Part shown: piece by piece, positions 25,982 through 34,681 of the stretch
Layout of the letters: the number at the start of each line of letters is the position of its first letter
Numbering within the stretch: the stretch's first letter is position 1
DNA from: Halodurantibacterium flavum
Lineage (GTDB): Bacteria > Pseudomonadota > Alphaproteobacteria > Rhodobacterales > Rhodobacteraceae
Length of the DNA: 64,000 nucleotides
Direction of reading: 5' to 3'
Assembly (NCBI RefSeq): GCF_042681825.1
Contig: NZ_JBHUGH010000003.1
Span: forward strand, 248,001-312,000
Translations under genes and position numbers: made by a program
Notes under the pieces: model-generated
The model's database searches: none
What the model saw: the letters and a program-made list of their open reading frames with translations, nothing else
What the model was told of the DNA's origin: nothing

Positions 25982-26277
25982 CCGAGACGATGGCGGAACG
26001 CGCGCAGGCGCTTTTGCAGGGACATCGCGAAAGCATCGACCGTCTGGACGCGATCCTTGTCTACACCCTTGCCGAGCGGTTCAAGCACACGCAGGCGGTG
26101 GGTCGGCTCAAGGCGGAACATGACCTGCCGCCCTCGGACCCCGCGCGCGAGGCGCGCCAGATCGAGCGTCTGGAATGGCTTTCGAATGAGGCCGATCTGG
26201 ACCCCGAATTCGCCCGTAAATTCCTGAACTTCATCATCTCCGAAGTCATCAGGCACCACGAGAAACTTCAGAAATAG
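25978..26277 (+). CDS. chorismate mutase (AroQ class)
   Basis: The 99-residue, all-helical protein fits AroQ: an R-x2-ID-x-LD motif (RESIDRLDAILVYTLAERF), AVGRLK, and a final helix FARKFLNFIISEVIRHHEKL with the conserved catalytic glutamate/glutamine region. It converts chorismate to prephenate for phenylalanine and tyrosine synthesis. There is no fused dehydratase or dehydrogenase. The ribosome site CGGAGG overlaps the end of the acetyltransferase gene, so translation is coupled. Confidence 0.88.
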   Translation: MTETMAERAQALLQGHRESIDRLDAILVYTLAERFKHTQAVGRLKAEHDLPPSDPAREARQIERLEWLSNEADLDPEFARKFLNFIISEVIRHHEKLQK

Positions 26278-26318
26278 GCGGTGTATCCGCCTTCAGGCCA
26301 AACCCAAGGAGACTTATC

Positions 26319-26678
26319 ATGGCTATGAAAATCCGTCTTGCCCGCGGCGGCTCCAAAAAGCGCCCGTTCTATGCGATCGTCGCATCGGACTCGCGCATGC
26401 CCCGTGACGGCCGCTTTCTTGAAAAGCTGGGCACCTATAACCCGCTGCTGGCCAAGGACAGCGAAGACCGCGTGAAGATGGACATGGAGCGGGTGCAGTT
26501 CTGGCTCGACAAGGGCGCACAGCCGACCGACCGCGTCGCACGTTTTCTGGAATCGGCCGGCGCCCTGCCCAAGACCGAGCGCAAGAACCTGAAGAAGGCC
26601 GAGCCGGGCAAGAAGGCCCAGCAGCGCGCCAAGGAAAAGGCCGACAAGGCCGCCGCAGCCGCCGAGGCTTCGGAATAA
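26319..26678 (+). CDS. rpsP: 30S ribosomal protein S16
   Basis: The 119-residue protein begins AMKIRLARGGSKKRPFYAIV, the S16 signature. The core ends near residue 80; the remaining lysine/alanine-rich tail (AEPGKKAQQRAKEKADKAAAA) is an extension common in Alphaproteobacteria. S16 is needed for 30S assembly. The ribosome site CCAAGGAGA is strong. It is followed by rimM and trmD, the classic gene order. Confidence 0.97.
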   Translation: MAMKIRLARGGSKKRPFYAIVASDSRMPRDGRFLEKLGTYNPLLAKDSEDRVKMDMERVQFWLDKGAQPTDRVARFLESAGALPKTERKNLKKAEPGKKAQQRAKEKADKAAAAAEASE

Positions 26679-26732
26679 TCCCATTGATCGCGGGCGCGCA
26701 AATCGCCCGCGATCCGGCTTTCGGGGGTGCAG

Positions 26733-27254
26733 GTGGCACAGGAACGGGTCTGCGTCGGCGCCATCGCAGGCGCCTTTGGCGTCAGGGGTGAGGTGCGGCT
26801 GAAAAGCTTTTGCGCCGAGCCCGGGGCGATTGCCGATTATGCGCCGCTCTGGTCCGAGGACGGGACACGCAGCTTTGGCCTGCGGATCATCCGCGCGATC
26901 CCCGGCGGCTTTGCCGCGCGCCTGACAGGCATCGGCACCAAGGAAGAGGCCGACGCCCTGCGGGGCCTCCAGCTTTATGCCGACCGCGACCGCCTGCCTT
27001 CGCTGCCCGACGACGAATTCTATCACGCCGATCTGGTGGGGCTGGCCGTATTCGATACGGGCGGTGCGGAAATCGGCCGCGTGCGCGCGATCCACAATCA
27101 CGGCGCGGGCGATATCCTTGAGATCTTTGCCCCCGGCCGCCGTCACGCGCTGCTTTTACCCTTTACCCGGGCCGTCGTGCCTACGGTCGATCTTGCTGCC
27201 GGGCGGATCATCGCGGACCCGCCGGATGAATCCCCCGGGGATGCCGATGACTGA
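26733..27254 (+). CDS. rimM: 16S rRNA processing protein RimM
   Basis: The protein has about 173 residues. It begins with RVCVGAIAGAFGVRGEVRLKSF, the RimM signature, and has a PRC-barrel second half (DEFYHADLVGLAVF). RimM binds S19 and matures the 30S head. No ATG is available: GTG at 26733, with GGGGG five bases upstream, fits better than the in-frame GTG at 26727. Its end overlaps the trmD start. Confidence 0.93.
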   Translation: MAQERVCVGAIAGAFGVRGEVRLKSFCAEPGAIADYAPLWSEDGTRSFGLRIIRAIPGGFAARLTGIGTKEEADALRGLQLYADRDRLPSLPDDEFYHADLVGLAVFDTGGAEIGRVRAIHNHGAGDILEIFAPGRRHALLLPFTRAVVPTVDLAAGRIIADPPDESPGDADD

Positions 27255-28077
27255 CGCGCCAAAGTCCCACGGACGCCTGTCGATCTCGGCCTCGATCAAG
27301 CCGCGGGAACTGATGACCGATACGCCCCGGATCAAGGGCGCTTGGACCGCCAGGATCATCACGCTTTTTCCCGAGGCATTTCCCGGAACGCTCGACCTCT
27401 CGCTGACCGGCAAGGCGCGGGAACTTGGGCTATGGGCGCTGGAAACCATCGACCTGCGTCCGTTCGGGATCGGGCGGCACAAGAATGTCGATGACACGCC
27501 CGCAGGCGGTGGGGCGGGGATGGTGCTGCGTCCGGACGTGGTGGGGGCGGCCCTGGCCGAAGCCGCGACAGGAACCCCCGCCGACCGCACGCGCTGGCCG
27601 GTGATCTACCTTTCGCCCCGGGGGCGCCGGTTCGACCAGTCGATGGCGCGGCGCTGGTCGCAGGCCGAGGGGATGACCCTTTTGTGCGGCCGGTTCGAGG
27701 GCGTGGACGAACGCGTTCTGGATCATTTCGGCGTGGAAGAGGTGAGCCTTGGCGATTTCGTCCTGACCGGCGGTGAGATCGCCGCTCAGGCCTTGATCGA
27801 CGCAACCGTTCGCCTTATACCCCGCGTACTCGGGAATCAGGCCTCGACCGAGGAGGAGTCATTCTCCGACGGTCTGCTTGAACACCCGCAATACACCAAG
27901 CCCGCCGAGTGGGAGGGCCGAGCGATACCGGAAATTCTCCTTTCCGGGCATCACGGCAAGATAGACGCCTGGCGGCGGGCAATGGCCGAAAGGCTGACCA
28001 AGGAAAGACGACCTGATCTCTGGCGGGCATATTGCGCAAGGCGCGGCATGGACCCGATGGACGACCAAGAGCTCTGA
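27247..28077 (+). CDS. trmD: tRNA (guanine-N1)-methyltransferase
   Basis: The protein has 276 residues from the ATG at 27247, which overlaps rimM by 8 bp. TrmD methylates G37 of tRNAs using S-adenosylmethionine. The trefoil-knot motifs LLCGRFEGVDERV and SLGDFVLTGGE are present, as is the catalytic aspartate in the latter. About 35 residues (KSHGRLSISASIKPREL) precede the usual start WTARIITLFPEAFPG; this leader also occurs in Rhodobacterales homologues as I recall. A second in-frame ATG at 27313 is a possible shorter start. Confidence 0.95.
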   Translation: MTDAPKSHGRLSISASIKPRELMTDTPRIKGAWTARIITLFPEAFPGTLDLSLTGKARELGLWALETIDLRPFGIGRHKNVDDTPAGGGAGMVLRPDVVGAALAEAATGTPADRTRWPVIYLSPRGRRFDQSMARRWSQAEGMTLLCGRFEGVDERVLDHFGVEEVSLGDFVLTGGEIAAQALIDATVRLIPRVLGNQASTEEESFSDGLLEHPQYTKPAEWEGRAIPEILLSGHHGKIDAWRRAMAERLTKERRPDLWRAYCARRGMDPMDDQEL

Positions 28078-28125
28078 GGACGCGCAAACCAGCGGGAACA
28101 CCCGCGCAACGCAAAGGATATCGCG

Positions 28126-28500
28126 ATGAACCTGATCGCGCAGCTTGAAGCCGAGCAGATCGCAGAGCTCGGCAAGACCATCCCGGATTTCAAGGCCGGC
28201 GACACGATCCGCGTCGGCTACAAAGTGACCGAGGGCACCCGGACCCGCGTGCAGAACTACGAAGGCGTCTGCATCGCGCGCAAGGGCGGCGGCATCGCAG
28301 CCTCGTTCACCGTGCGCAAGATTTCGTTCGGTGAGGGTGTGGAGCGTGTGTTCCCCCTCTACTCGACGAACATCGACTCGATCGAGGTCGTGCGCCGTGG
28401 CCGTGTGCGCCGCGCGAAACTCTACTACCTCCGCGATCGTCGCGGCAAATCGGCCCGTATCGCCGAGGTCACCAACTACAAACCCAAAGCCGAAGCCTGA
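28126..28500 (+). CDS. rplS: 50S ribosomal protein L19
   Basis: The 124-residue protein has the L19 pattern: FKAGDTIRVGYKVTEGTRTRVQNYEGV and VERVFPLYSTNIDSIEV. L19 sits at the 30S-50S interface. It follows trmD by 48 bp, with AAAGGA as ribosome site, completing the rpsP-rimM-trmD-rplS order. Confidence 0.97.
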   Translation: MNLIAQLEAEQIAELGKTIPDFKAGDTIRVGYKVTEGTRTRVQNYEGVCIARKGGGIAASFTVRKISFGEGVERVFPLYSTNIDSIEVVRRGRVRRAKLYYLRDRRGKSARIAEVTNYKPKAEA

Positions 28501-28511
28501 GGAGCGGGAAG

Positions 28512-28733
28512 ATGAAAAAAGACATTCACCCCGATTACCACGTCATCGACGTAAAAATGACCGACGGCACCGTGGTCCAGATGAAATCCACCTGGGGCAA
28601 GGAAGGCGACCAGATGGCGCTGGATATCGACCCCTCCGTGCACCCCGCATGGACCGGCGGTTCGGCCAAGCTGATGGATGCCGGCGGTCGCGTGTCGAAG
28701 TTCAAGAACAAATACGCTGGTCTGGGCTTCTGA
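28512..28733 (+). CDS. rpmE: 50S ribosomal protein L31 (cysteine-free form)
   Basis: The 73-residue protein starts MKKDIHPDYHVIDVKMTDG and ends GRVSKFKNKYAGLGF, as L31 does. None of the four zinc-binding cysteines of E. coli L31 is present, so this is the zinc-independent type. Eleven bases separate it from rplS; a terminator follows. Confidence 0.95.
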   Translation: MKKDIHPDYHVIDVKMTDGTVVQMKSTWGKEGDQMALDIDPSVHPAWTGGSAKLMDAGGRVSKFKNKYAGLGF

Positions 28734-28781
28734 TACCGTCAAATGTGCGCTTCCCCTCCGGGAACACACAACATATAGTGA

Positions 28782-28816
28782 GGGCGCGTCGGGTCACCGG
28801 CGCGCCTTTTCTTTTT
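28782..28816 (+). terminator. intrinsic terminator after rpmE
   Basis: The stem GGCGCG / CGCGCC, with GGGTCACC in its loop able to extend the pairing, is followed by TTTTCTTTTT. It ends the ffh-rpmE operon but lies only ~16 bp before the mipZ start. Confidence 0.75.
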
Positions 28817-28831
28817 GGGCCGGGGTTTGGC

Positions 28832-29641
28832 GTGGCGCATATCATCGTTGTGGGAAACGAAAAGGGCGGGTCGGGCAAGTCCACCACCTGTATGCATGTG
28901 GCCACGGCCCTTGTGCGGTCTGGCTTTCGCGTCGGCGCCATCGACCTCGACCTGCGGCAGCGCAGCTTTGGCCGCTATATCGAGAACCGTACCGCATTTA
29001 TCGAGCGCGAGGGCAAGGCGCTCCCCCTGCCCGACTACCGGACGCTGCCAGATATCGACGCCGGCGAACTCGCCCCCGGGCAGAATGCCTTTGACCACCG
29101 GCTTTCGGCCGTGGTCGAGGAACTCACGCCGGTTTCCGATTTCATCCTGATCGACTGTCCCGGCTCGCATACGCGGCTCAGCCAGGTCGCGCATACGATG
29201 GCCGACACGCTGATCACACCGCTGAACGACAGTTTCGTGGACTTCGACCTGCTGGCGCGCATCGACGCCGAAACGGGCAAGGTCAAGGGACCGTCGATCT
29301 ATTCAGAGATGGTCTGGAGCGCGCGGCAGATGCGGGCGCAGGCGGGGCTGAAGCCGATCGACTGGATCGTCCTGCGCAACCGTCTCGGCGCGCAGCAGAT
29401 GCACAACAAGAAAAAGGTCGGCAAGGCGCTTGATGAACTGTCGCGCCGGATCGGGTTCCGGGTCGCGGCGGGCTTTACCGAGCGCGTCATCTTCCGAGAG
29501 CTTTTCCCCCGCGGCCTGACCCTTCTCGACCTCAAGGATATCGGGATCGAGACGCTCAACCTCTCGAACATCGCCGCCCGGCAAGAGGTGCGCGACCTGA
29601 TGGGGGAACTTGCGCTGCCCGGCGTCAGGATCGAATTCTAG
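28832..29641 (+). CDS. mipZ: MipZ-type ParA-like ATPase (division-site positioning)
   Basis: The protein has 269 residues from the GTG at 28832, preceded by CCGGGG. The deviant Walker A is NEKGGSGKST (9-18). DLDLRQRSFGRYIENR and LIDCPGSHTRLSQ match MipZ more than plasmid ParA or MinD, and there is no MinD-type amphipathic C-terminus. Known: MipZ forms a gradient from ParB at the poles and keeps FtsZ at midcell in Alphaproteobacteria. The gene stands alone, just past a terminator. Confidence 0.9.
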   Translation: MAHIIVVGNEKGGSGKSTTCMHVATALVRSGFRVGAIDLDLRQRSFGRYIENRTAFIEREGKALPLPDYRTLPDIDAGELAPGQNAFDHRLSAVVEELTPVSDFILIDCPGSHTRLSQVAHTMADTLITPLNDSFVDFDLLARIDAETGKVKGPSIYSEMVWSARQMRAQAGLKPIDWIVLRNRLGAQQMHNKKKVGKALDELSRRIGFRVAAGFTERVIFRELFPRGLTLLDLKDIGIETLNLSNIAARQEVRDLMGELALPGVRIEF

Positions 29642-29763
29642 GCGCCCTTGCGATGCAGTGGCGGCGAAATCTTGCCGCAGCGCAGCACGGGCTTGAACTG
29701 GCCCGCTTTTCGGCGCAACCCTAGGCGCACAGATCGACCGGTCGCGTGACGTGGGGGTTCATG

Positions 29764-30780
29764 ATGCGAAAGACGATTCTGCTTACGGGTGGTGCCGGCT
29801 ATATCGGTTCGCACACCTATGTGGCGCTGTGCGAGGCAGGTTATGACGTGGTCATCCTCGACAATTTCTCCAACGCCCGCGACGATGTGCCGGACCGGCT
29901 GGAACTTATCACGGGGCGTCCTGTGACCTTCTTCAAGGGCGATCTGCTTGACCCCGCCGTTCTCGACGCCGTCTTCACAGAACACCGGATCGACGCGGTC
30001 GTGCATTTCGCGGCGAAAAAGGCGGTGGGGGAGTCGACCCAGATCCCGCTCGATTACATCGAGGTGAATTGCTCGGGCCTCGTCGCGCTCTTGAAGCGGA
30101 TGCGCGCCGCGGGCTGCTTCCGCCTGGTCTTTTCTTCTTCGGCGACGGTGTATGGTGAGCCGCGCATCACGCCGATCCCCGAGGAACTGGAACGCGAATA
30201 CAAAAGCCCCTATGCCTATACCAAGCTGATGGGCGAGCAGATCCTGGAACAGGTCGGCGCCGCGGACCCGCGCTGGTCCTTCGGTGTGCTACGCTATTTC
30301 AATCCGGTCGGCGCCCATAGCAGCGGCCTGATCGGCGAGGACCCGAACGGCATCCCGAACAACCTGATGCCCTATATCGCCAAGGTCGCGACGGGCGAGC
30401 TTCCGGCGCTCAACGTCTTCGGCAACGACTATGATACGCCCGATGGCACCGGGTTGCGCGATTACATCCATGTCGAGGATCTGGCCCGCGCGCATGTCCT
30501 TTCGCTTTCGGCGCTGCTAGAGGAACGGGGACATGTGGTGAATGTCGGCACCGGTCAGGCCTATTCGGTGCTCGACATGCTGCGCGCCTATGAAAAGGCC
30601 TGCGGCAAGACCCTGCCCCATGTCTTTGCACCGCGCAGGCCCGGCGACGTGCCCATCCTGCTGGCCCGCGTGGACCGCGCGGCCGAAGTCCTGGGGTTCC
30701 GCGCCGAACATGGGCTGGAGGCGATGTGCGCCTCCAGCTGGGCCTGGGTGTCGCGGATGCGGAACAGCGCCGCCGCCTGA
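29764..30780 (+). CDS. galE: UDP-glucose 4-epimerase
   Basis: The protein has 338 residues from the ATG at 29764 (ATG 29761 is equally readable), with GGGGG upstream. The NAD-binding motif is TGGAGYIGSH, and the catalytic SSSATVYG and YAYTK (Tyr-x3-Lys) are present. It interconverts UDP-glucose and UDP-galactose for surface polysaccharides. No other sugar-nucleotide gene is adjacent, so it probably serves general glycan synthesis. It is convergent with the small spike-base gene, 2 bp apart. Confidence 0.95.
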   Translation: MRKTILLTGGAGYIGSHTYVALCEAGYDVVILDNFSNARDDVPDRLELITGRPVTFFKGDLLDPAVLDAVFTEHRIDAVVHFAAKKAVGESTQIPLDYIEVNCSGLVALLKRMRAAGCFRLVFSSSATVYGEPRITPIPEELEREYKSPYAYTKLMGEQILEQVGAADPRWSFGVLRYFNPVGAHSSGLIGEDPNGIPNNLMPYIAKVATGELPALNVFGNDYDTPDGTGLRDYIHVEDLARAHVLSLSALLEERGHVVNVGTGQAYSVLDMLRAYEKACGKTLPHVFAPRRPGDVPILLARVDRAAEVLGFRAEHGLEAMCASSWAWVSRMRNSAAA

Positions 30781-30782
30781 CC

Positions 30783-31046
30783 TCAGGTCAGGACGAGCGC
30801 GTGGATACCGCCTGCCGTGGTGCCGGTCGTCCGTACGCGGCGAACCCCTACGGGCAGGATCGAGAAATCCGCGACCGCAACCTGCCGGGTCTGCCCCTTG
30901 GCGGTGACAACCGAGAGGGTGCCGCCCGTCTCGACATAGAGCGCGACGGCCGTCACCGGCATGTCGTTGCTGTTATGAGTGGAAACCGGAACGATGTCAT
31001 AGGCAGGCCCGGCAAGCGGCAGGGTGCGGTTCGCAAAGGGGTTCAT
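30783..31046 (-). CDS. GTA spike base protein homologue (RCAP_rcc01079 family)
   Basis: The protein has 87 residues from the ATG at 31046, with AAGGAG at good spacing. The segments NPFANRTLPLAGPAYDIVPV, ALYVETGG, VADFSILPVGVRRV and GTTAGGIHALVLT match from memory the small protein at the base of the head spike of the Rhodobacter capsulatus gene transfer agent. No head-spike fibre gene and no GTA structural gene lies next to it here; it stands between galE and bztD. It could be a dispersed GTA accessory locus or an independent paralogue. The call needs a profile search. Confidence 0.65.
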   Translation of the reverse strand: MNPFANRTLPLAGPAYDIVPVSTHNSNDMPVTAVALYVETGGTLSVVTAKGQTRQVAVADFSILPVGVRRVRTTGTTAGGIHALVLT

Positions 31047-31152
31047 GGCCATTCTCCTTGGTTCTGAGGGCGGAGCGGCGACCATAGACCGGGCAAGGCT
31101 AATGGCGCGTAATGGCACCGTTCGCAGGTCCCGGCGCACACGCAACAGCACG

Positions 31153-31189
31153 TCAAAAGAAGAAGGCCGCGCGAAATGCACGGCCCCTT
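31153..31189 (-). terminator. candidate terminator of the bztABCD operon
   Basis: On the minus strand GGCCG-(11 nt)-CGGCC, extendable by AAGG/CCTT with mismatches, is followed by TTCTTCTTTTG, about 17 bp after the bztD stop. Confidence 0.6.
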
Positions 31190-31205
31190 CCAGATTCCCG
31201 ACGCC

Positions 31206-32009
31206 TCAGTGCCCGAGGATCTGGCTGAGGAACAGTTTCGTCCGTTCCGAGCGGGGGTCGAGAAAGAACTCTTCCGGCTCGTTCTGTTCGACCACCTGCC
31301 CCTGATCCATGAAGATGACCCGGTTCGCGACCTGCCGCGCAAAGCCCATCTCATGGGTCACGCAGAGCATCGTCATGCCCTCTTCGGCCAGCTGGATCAT
31401 GGTGTCCAGCACCTCCTTGATCATCTCGGGGTCGAGGGCCGAGGTCGGTTCGTCGAACAGCATGATACGGGGCCGCATGCAGAGCGCCCGCGCGATCGCC
31501 ACCCGCTGCTGCTGCCCGCCCGAAAGCTGGCCGGGATATTTCAGCGCCTGTTCCGGGATCTTGACCTTTTCGAGGAAATGCATGGCCGTTTCCTCGGCCT
31601 CTTTCTTCGGGATCTGGCGCACGTTGATCGGTGCCAGCGTGCAGTTTTCGAGGATGGTGAGATGCGGGAACAGGTTGAAGTGCTGGAAGACCATCCCGAC
31701 CTCGGACCGCACCTTGTCGATGTTCTTGAGATCGCTGGTCAGTTCCGTACCGTCGACGATGATCTGGCCCGACTGGTGTTCCTCCAGCCGGTTGATGCAG
31801 CGGATCAGGGTCGATTTCCCCGATCCGGAGGGGCCGCAGATCACGATCCGCTCGCCCCGGTTGACGGTCATGTTGATGTCGCGCAGCACATGAAAGCTGC
31901 CGTACCACTTGTTCATCGCGCTGATCTGCACCGCGACTTCGGAAGAGACACGCATCGCCTGCCGGTTCACCGGACGATCGACAGTTGCTTCGGGAAGGGC
32001 GTCAATCAT
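31206..32009 (-). CDS. bztD: glutamate/glutamine/aspartate/asparagine ABC transporter ATP-binding protein
   Basis: The 267-residue ATPase has Walker A GPSGSGKST (59-67), signature LSGGQQQR, Walker B IMLFDEP and the switch THEMGFA. It is closest in pattern to AapP/BztD of the polar amino acid transport family. It is the last gene of bztABCD, 9 bp after bztC. A ~25-residue N-terminal leader before the ATPase domain is usual in BztD. Confidence 0.93.
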   Translation of the reverse strand: MIDALPEATVDRPVNRQAMRVSSEVAVQISAMNKWYGSFHVLRDINMTVNRGERIVICGPSGSGKSTLIRCINRLEEHQSGQIIVDGTELTSDLKNIDKVRSEVGMVFQHFNLFPHLTILENCTLAPINVRQIPKKEAEETAMHFLEKVKIPEQALKYPGQLSGGQQQRVAIARALCMRPRIMLFDEPTSALDPEMIKEVLDTMIQLAEEGMTMLCVTHEMGFARQVANRVIFMDQGQVVEQNEPEEFFLDPRSERTKLFLSQILGH

Positions 32010-32018
32010 GGTGGCTCC

Positions 32019-33317
32019 TTAACGATGGTCGGTTTTCAGCCGCCGCTCCAGATGCTGGGAATAGCGCGACATGCCGAAGCAGAAGATGAAGAACAGAAGG
32101 CCGACAAAGATGAACAGCTCCCAGTAGATGCCATTCCAGTTGGTGTCGGCGCGGATGGCGTTCGTCAGGCCCAACGGGTCGAGCAGACCGATGAAGACCA
32201 CCAGCGTCGTATCCTTGAAGAGCCCGATGAAAGTGTTGACGATCCCGGGGATGGAGATCTTGAGCGCCTGCGGCATGATGATGAGGCGCTGCGCCTTCCA
32301 GTAATCGAGCCCCAGCGCATCCGCCGCCTCGTACTGGCCACGCGGCAGCGCCGCGAGCCCGCCCCGGATCACCTCGGCGATATAGGCCGAGGCGAATAGC
32401 GTCACCATGATGATCACCCGCAGGATGATGTCAAAGCTCGTCCCGGGCGGCAGGAAGTAGTTGAGCAAGAGCGACGCCGTGAACAGGAGCGTGATCAGCG
32501 GCACCCCGCGGATGAACTCGATGAACCCGACGCAGAGCGTCTTGACCAGGAACATGTCCGACTTGCGCCCCAAGGCCAGGATGATGCCCAGCGGCAGCGA
32601 GAGCGAAATCCCCGACACCCCGATGACGATCGAGAGCATGAAGCCCCCGAAACGGTCGGACCGCGCCGCGGGAATACCCAGCGGAACGACCGAGTGCAGC
32701 CAGGCCGCCAACGGGCCCGCAACGATCATCCACCAGAGGATCGGCGCAAGGAACGTCGCCGTGGAGCCGATGATCGCGTTCACGCCCCGGGTCGCCACCC
32801 AGACGCCATAGCCCACGCCAAAGCCCGCCAGCACCATGATCGGGAACCAGATCGAGCCGCCCCACAAGAGCCAGTAGGCGACTGCAGGATAGGCCACCGA
32901 GAACCACAGGAGCTGTCGCGGCACCCTGGGGAAGAGCAGCGGCGCCAGCGCCACGAACATCAGGATCAGCGCGAGGTTCGGCCGCCAGTAAAAGGCCTGC
33001 GGATAGAACCCGTAGAGAAGTTGGCGCCAGCGGTCGGTAATGACCGCGAAACAGGCGCCCGGCGTTCCGTCAAGGATCTGGCGGCATTCGGCCAGGCTGC
33101 CCGCTCTCCAGACAGAGTTGAGAAACCATGGCCCCACATGAACCGCCAGCCAGGCAACAACATAAAGCGACAGGGCCGTGAGGATCGCGTTCAGCCAGCT
33201 TGAAAAGAGGTTCGCGCGCAGCCAGCGCACCGCCCCCCGCTCAGCCACTGGAGGCGGCTCCGGATCGAGCATGGTGTCGCGGACGAAGGGGACGGTTTCG
33301 GCATGTGTATCGCTCAT
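32019..33317 (-). CDS. bztC: amino acid ABC transporter permease BztC
   Basis: The 432-residue inner-membrane permease has ~8 helices. The C-terminal half has the HisM-type permease domain with the EAA-like loop YEAADALGLDYWKAQRLIIMPQALK that contacts BztD. A long N-terminal part with extra helices and a periplasmic loop holding C-x-n-C (ECRQILDGTPGACF) is the mark of AapM/BztC. It pairs with BztB; the two starts and stops are 1 bp apart. Confidence 0.93.
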   Translation of the reverse strand: MSDTHAETVPFVRDTMLDPEPPPVAERGAVRWLRANLFSSWLNAILTALSLYVVAWLAVHVGPWFLNSVWRAGSLAECRQILDGTPGACFAVITDRWRQLLYGFYPQAFYWRPNLALILMFVALAPLLFPRVPRQLLWFSVAYPAVAYWLLWGGSIWFPIMVLAGFGVGYGVWVATRGVNAIIGSTATFLAPILWWMIVAGPLAAWLHSVVPLGIPAARSDRFGGFMLSIVIGVSGISLSLPLGIILALGRKSDMFLVKTLCVGFIEFIRGVPLITLLFTASLLLNYFLPPGTSFDIILRVIIMVTLFASAYIAEVIRGGLAALPRGQYEAADALGLDYWKAQRLIIMPQALKISIPGIVNTFIGLFKDTTLVVFIGLLDPLGLTNAIRADTNWNGIYWELFIFVGLLFFIFCFGMSRYSQHLERRLKTDHR

Positions 33318-33318
33318 C

Positions 33319-34572
33319 TCACCGCTCCTTCAGCCGGACGCGGCTGTTGTAGACGTTCATTGCGGCGGAAATCAGCAGGCTGATGATCAGATAGATCAGC
33401 ATCATCAACAGCATCGCCTCCAGCTCTCGGCCCGTCTGGTTCAGCGTGATCCCCCCGAGGGTCGAACGCAGGTCCATGTAGCCGACCGCCAGCGCGAGCG
33501 AGGTGTTCTTGGTGATGTTGAGGTATTGCGAGATCATCGGCGGAATGATGACGCGCAGCGCCTGCGGCAGGATCACCTTGTTCATCGTGATGTTGGGGCG
33601 CAGCCCAAGCGCATAGGCGGCCTCGGTCTGGCCGCGCGATACGGCCATGATGCCCGCGCGGACGATCTCGGCGATGAAGGCGCCCGTGTAGATCGACAGC
33701 GCCAGCCACATTGCGATCAGCGAGTTCCGCATATGGATGCCGCCAACAAAGTTGAAGCCCGCAAGCTCCGGGTAGCCGAAGTGAAACCCGAGTGCCCAGA
33801 GCAGGACGATCAGCGGCAGAAACAGGACAAGAAGGCTCTTCCACCAGGTCACGGGGCGCTTGCCGGTCGCGTTCTGGATCGCATCCGCATTCCGGATCAG
33901 CCAGCGATGCCCCAGAAGCCCCGCGACGATCACCGCGACGATGGCGATCAGATCGATACTGACGAGAAAGAGGCCGAGGTCTATATTCCCGAGGCTGCGG
34001 TCGAACAGCGGCTCGGGCGCATAGACGCCGCGATTGGTGATGGCGATCGAATCGAACAGGATCATCGAGGCCGCGGGGTCGTCTCCGCGAAAGGCCGATG
34101 GCGCCGGCATGCTTTCCGACATGATCGCGCCGAAAACGAGAATCCAGAGCAGCGTCGGGATGTTGCGGAACGCCTCGACATAGACCGTCATCAGCCGTGC
34201 GACGACCCAATTCCCTGAAAGCCGCAGCACGCCGGCGATCACACCGATCACGGTCGCCAGCGCGCAGGACATCACGGCGAGCAGAAGCGTGTTCAAGAGC
34301 CCGACCAGCATCGCACGCCCATGGGTGCTGTTGCTGTCATAGGCGATCAGGCGCTGGTTGATATCGTATCCGGCGCGAACACCCAGAAAGCCGTAATTGA
34401 AGTCCTTGCCCAGGGCGCGCAGGTTGTTGATCGCGTTGTCGATCAGCCAGGCGGCGCCCGCCATCACGAGAAACAGAACCACCACCTGAATTGTAAGCGA
34501 CCGGTAGCGCGTATCGTATATGAGCATACTGGGCCGAAAGACGGGCTTCGGCGTATCGGGGATGGTTGTCAT
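33319..34572 (-). CDS. bztB: amino acid ABC transporter permease BztB
   Basis: The 417-residue permease has a helix near the N-terminus, a large periplasmic segment, and a C-terminal permease domain with the loop TEAAYALGLRPNITMNKVILPQALR. YVEAFRNIPTLLWI is the family's conserved helix start. It is the AapQ/BztB type. The ribosome site GGGAG precedes it. A strong stem-loop separates it from bztA, so it is probably expressed at a lower level than the binding protein. Confidence 0.93.
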   Translation of the reverse strand: MTTIPDTPKPVFRPSMLIYDTRYRSLTIQVVVLFLVMAGAAWLIDNAINNLRALGKDFNYGFLGVRAGYDINQRLIAYDSNSTHGRAMLVGLLNTLLLAVMSCALATVIGVIAGVLRLSGNWVVARLMTVYVEAFRNIPTLLWILVFGAIMSESMPAPSAFRGDDPAASMILFDSIAITNRGVYAPEPLFDRSLGNIDLGLFLVSIDLIAIVAVIVAGLLGHRWLIRNADAIQNATGKRPVTWWKSLLVLFLPLIVLLWALGFHFGYPELAGFNFVGGIHMRNSLIAMWLALSIYTGAFIAEIVRAGIMAVSRGQTEAAYALGLRPNITMNKVILPQALRVIIPPMISQYLNITKNTSLALAVGYMDLRSTLGGITLNQTGRELEAMLLMMLIYLIISLLISAAMNVYNSRVRLKER

Positions 34573-34644
34573 CAGTGGCTCCCTGAGCCCAACGGGGGGT
34601 TTTGGTCCGGCCTCTCCGGGCCGATTGGTCGAGGGGAAAGCGAA

Positions 34645-34669
34645 GGGGCGCGCCGTGCTGGCGCGCCCC
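34645..34669 (-). other. bztA-bztB intercistronic stem-loop
   Basis: GGGGCGCGCC-GTGCT-GGCGCGCCCC is a perfect 10-bp stem lying 13 bp after the bztA stop. There is no T tract on the minus strand. Such hairpins after binding-protein genes usually stabilise that part of the mRNA or dampen read-through, giving excess binding protein. Confidence 0.8.
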
Positions 34670-34681
34670 CTGTCTGTCAGA

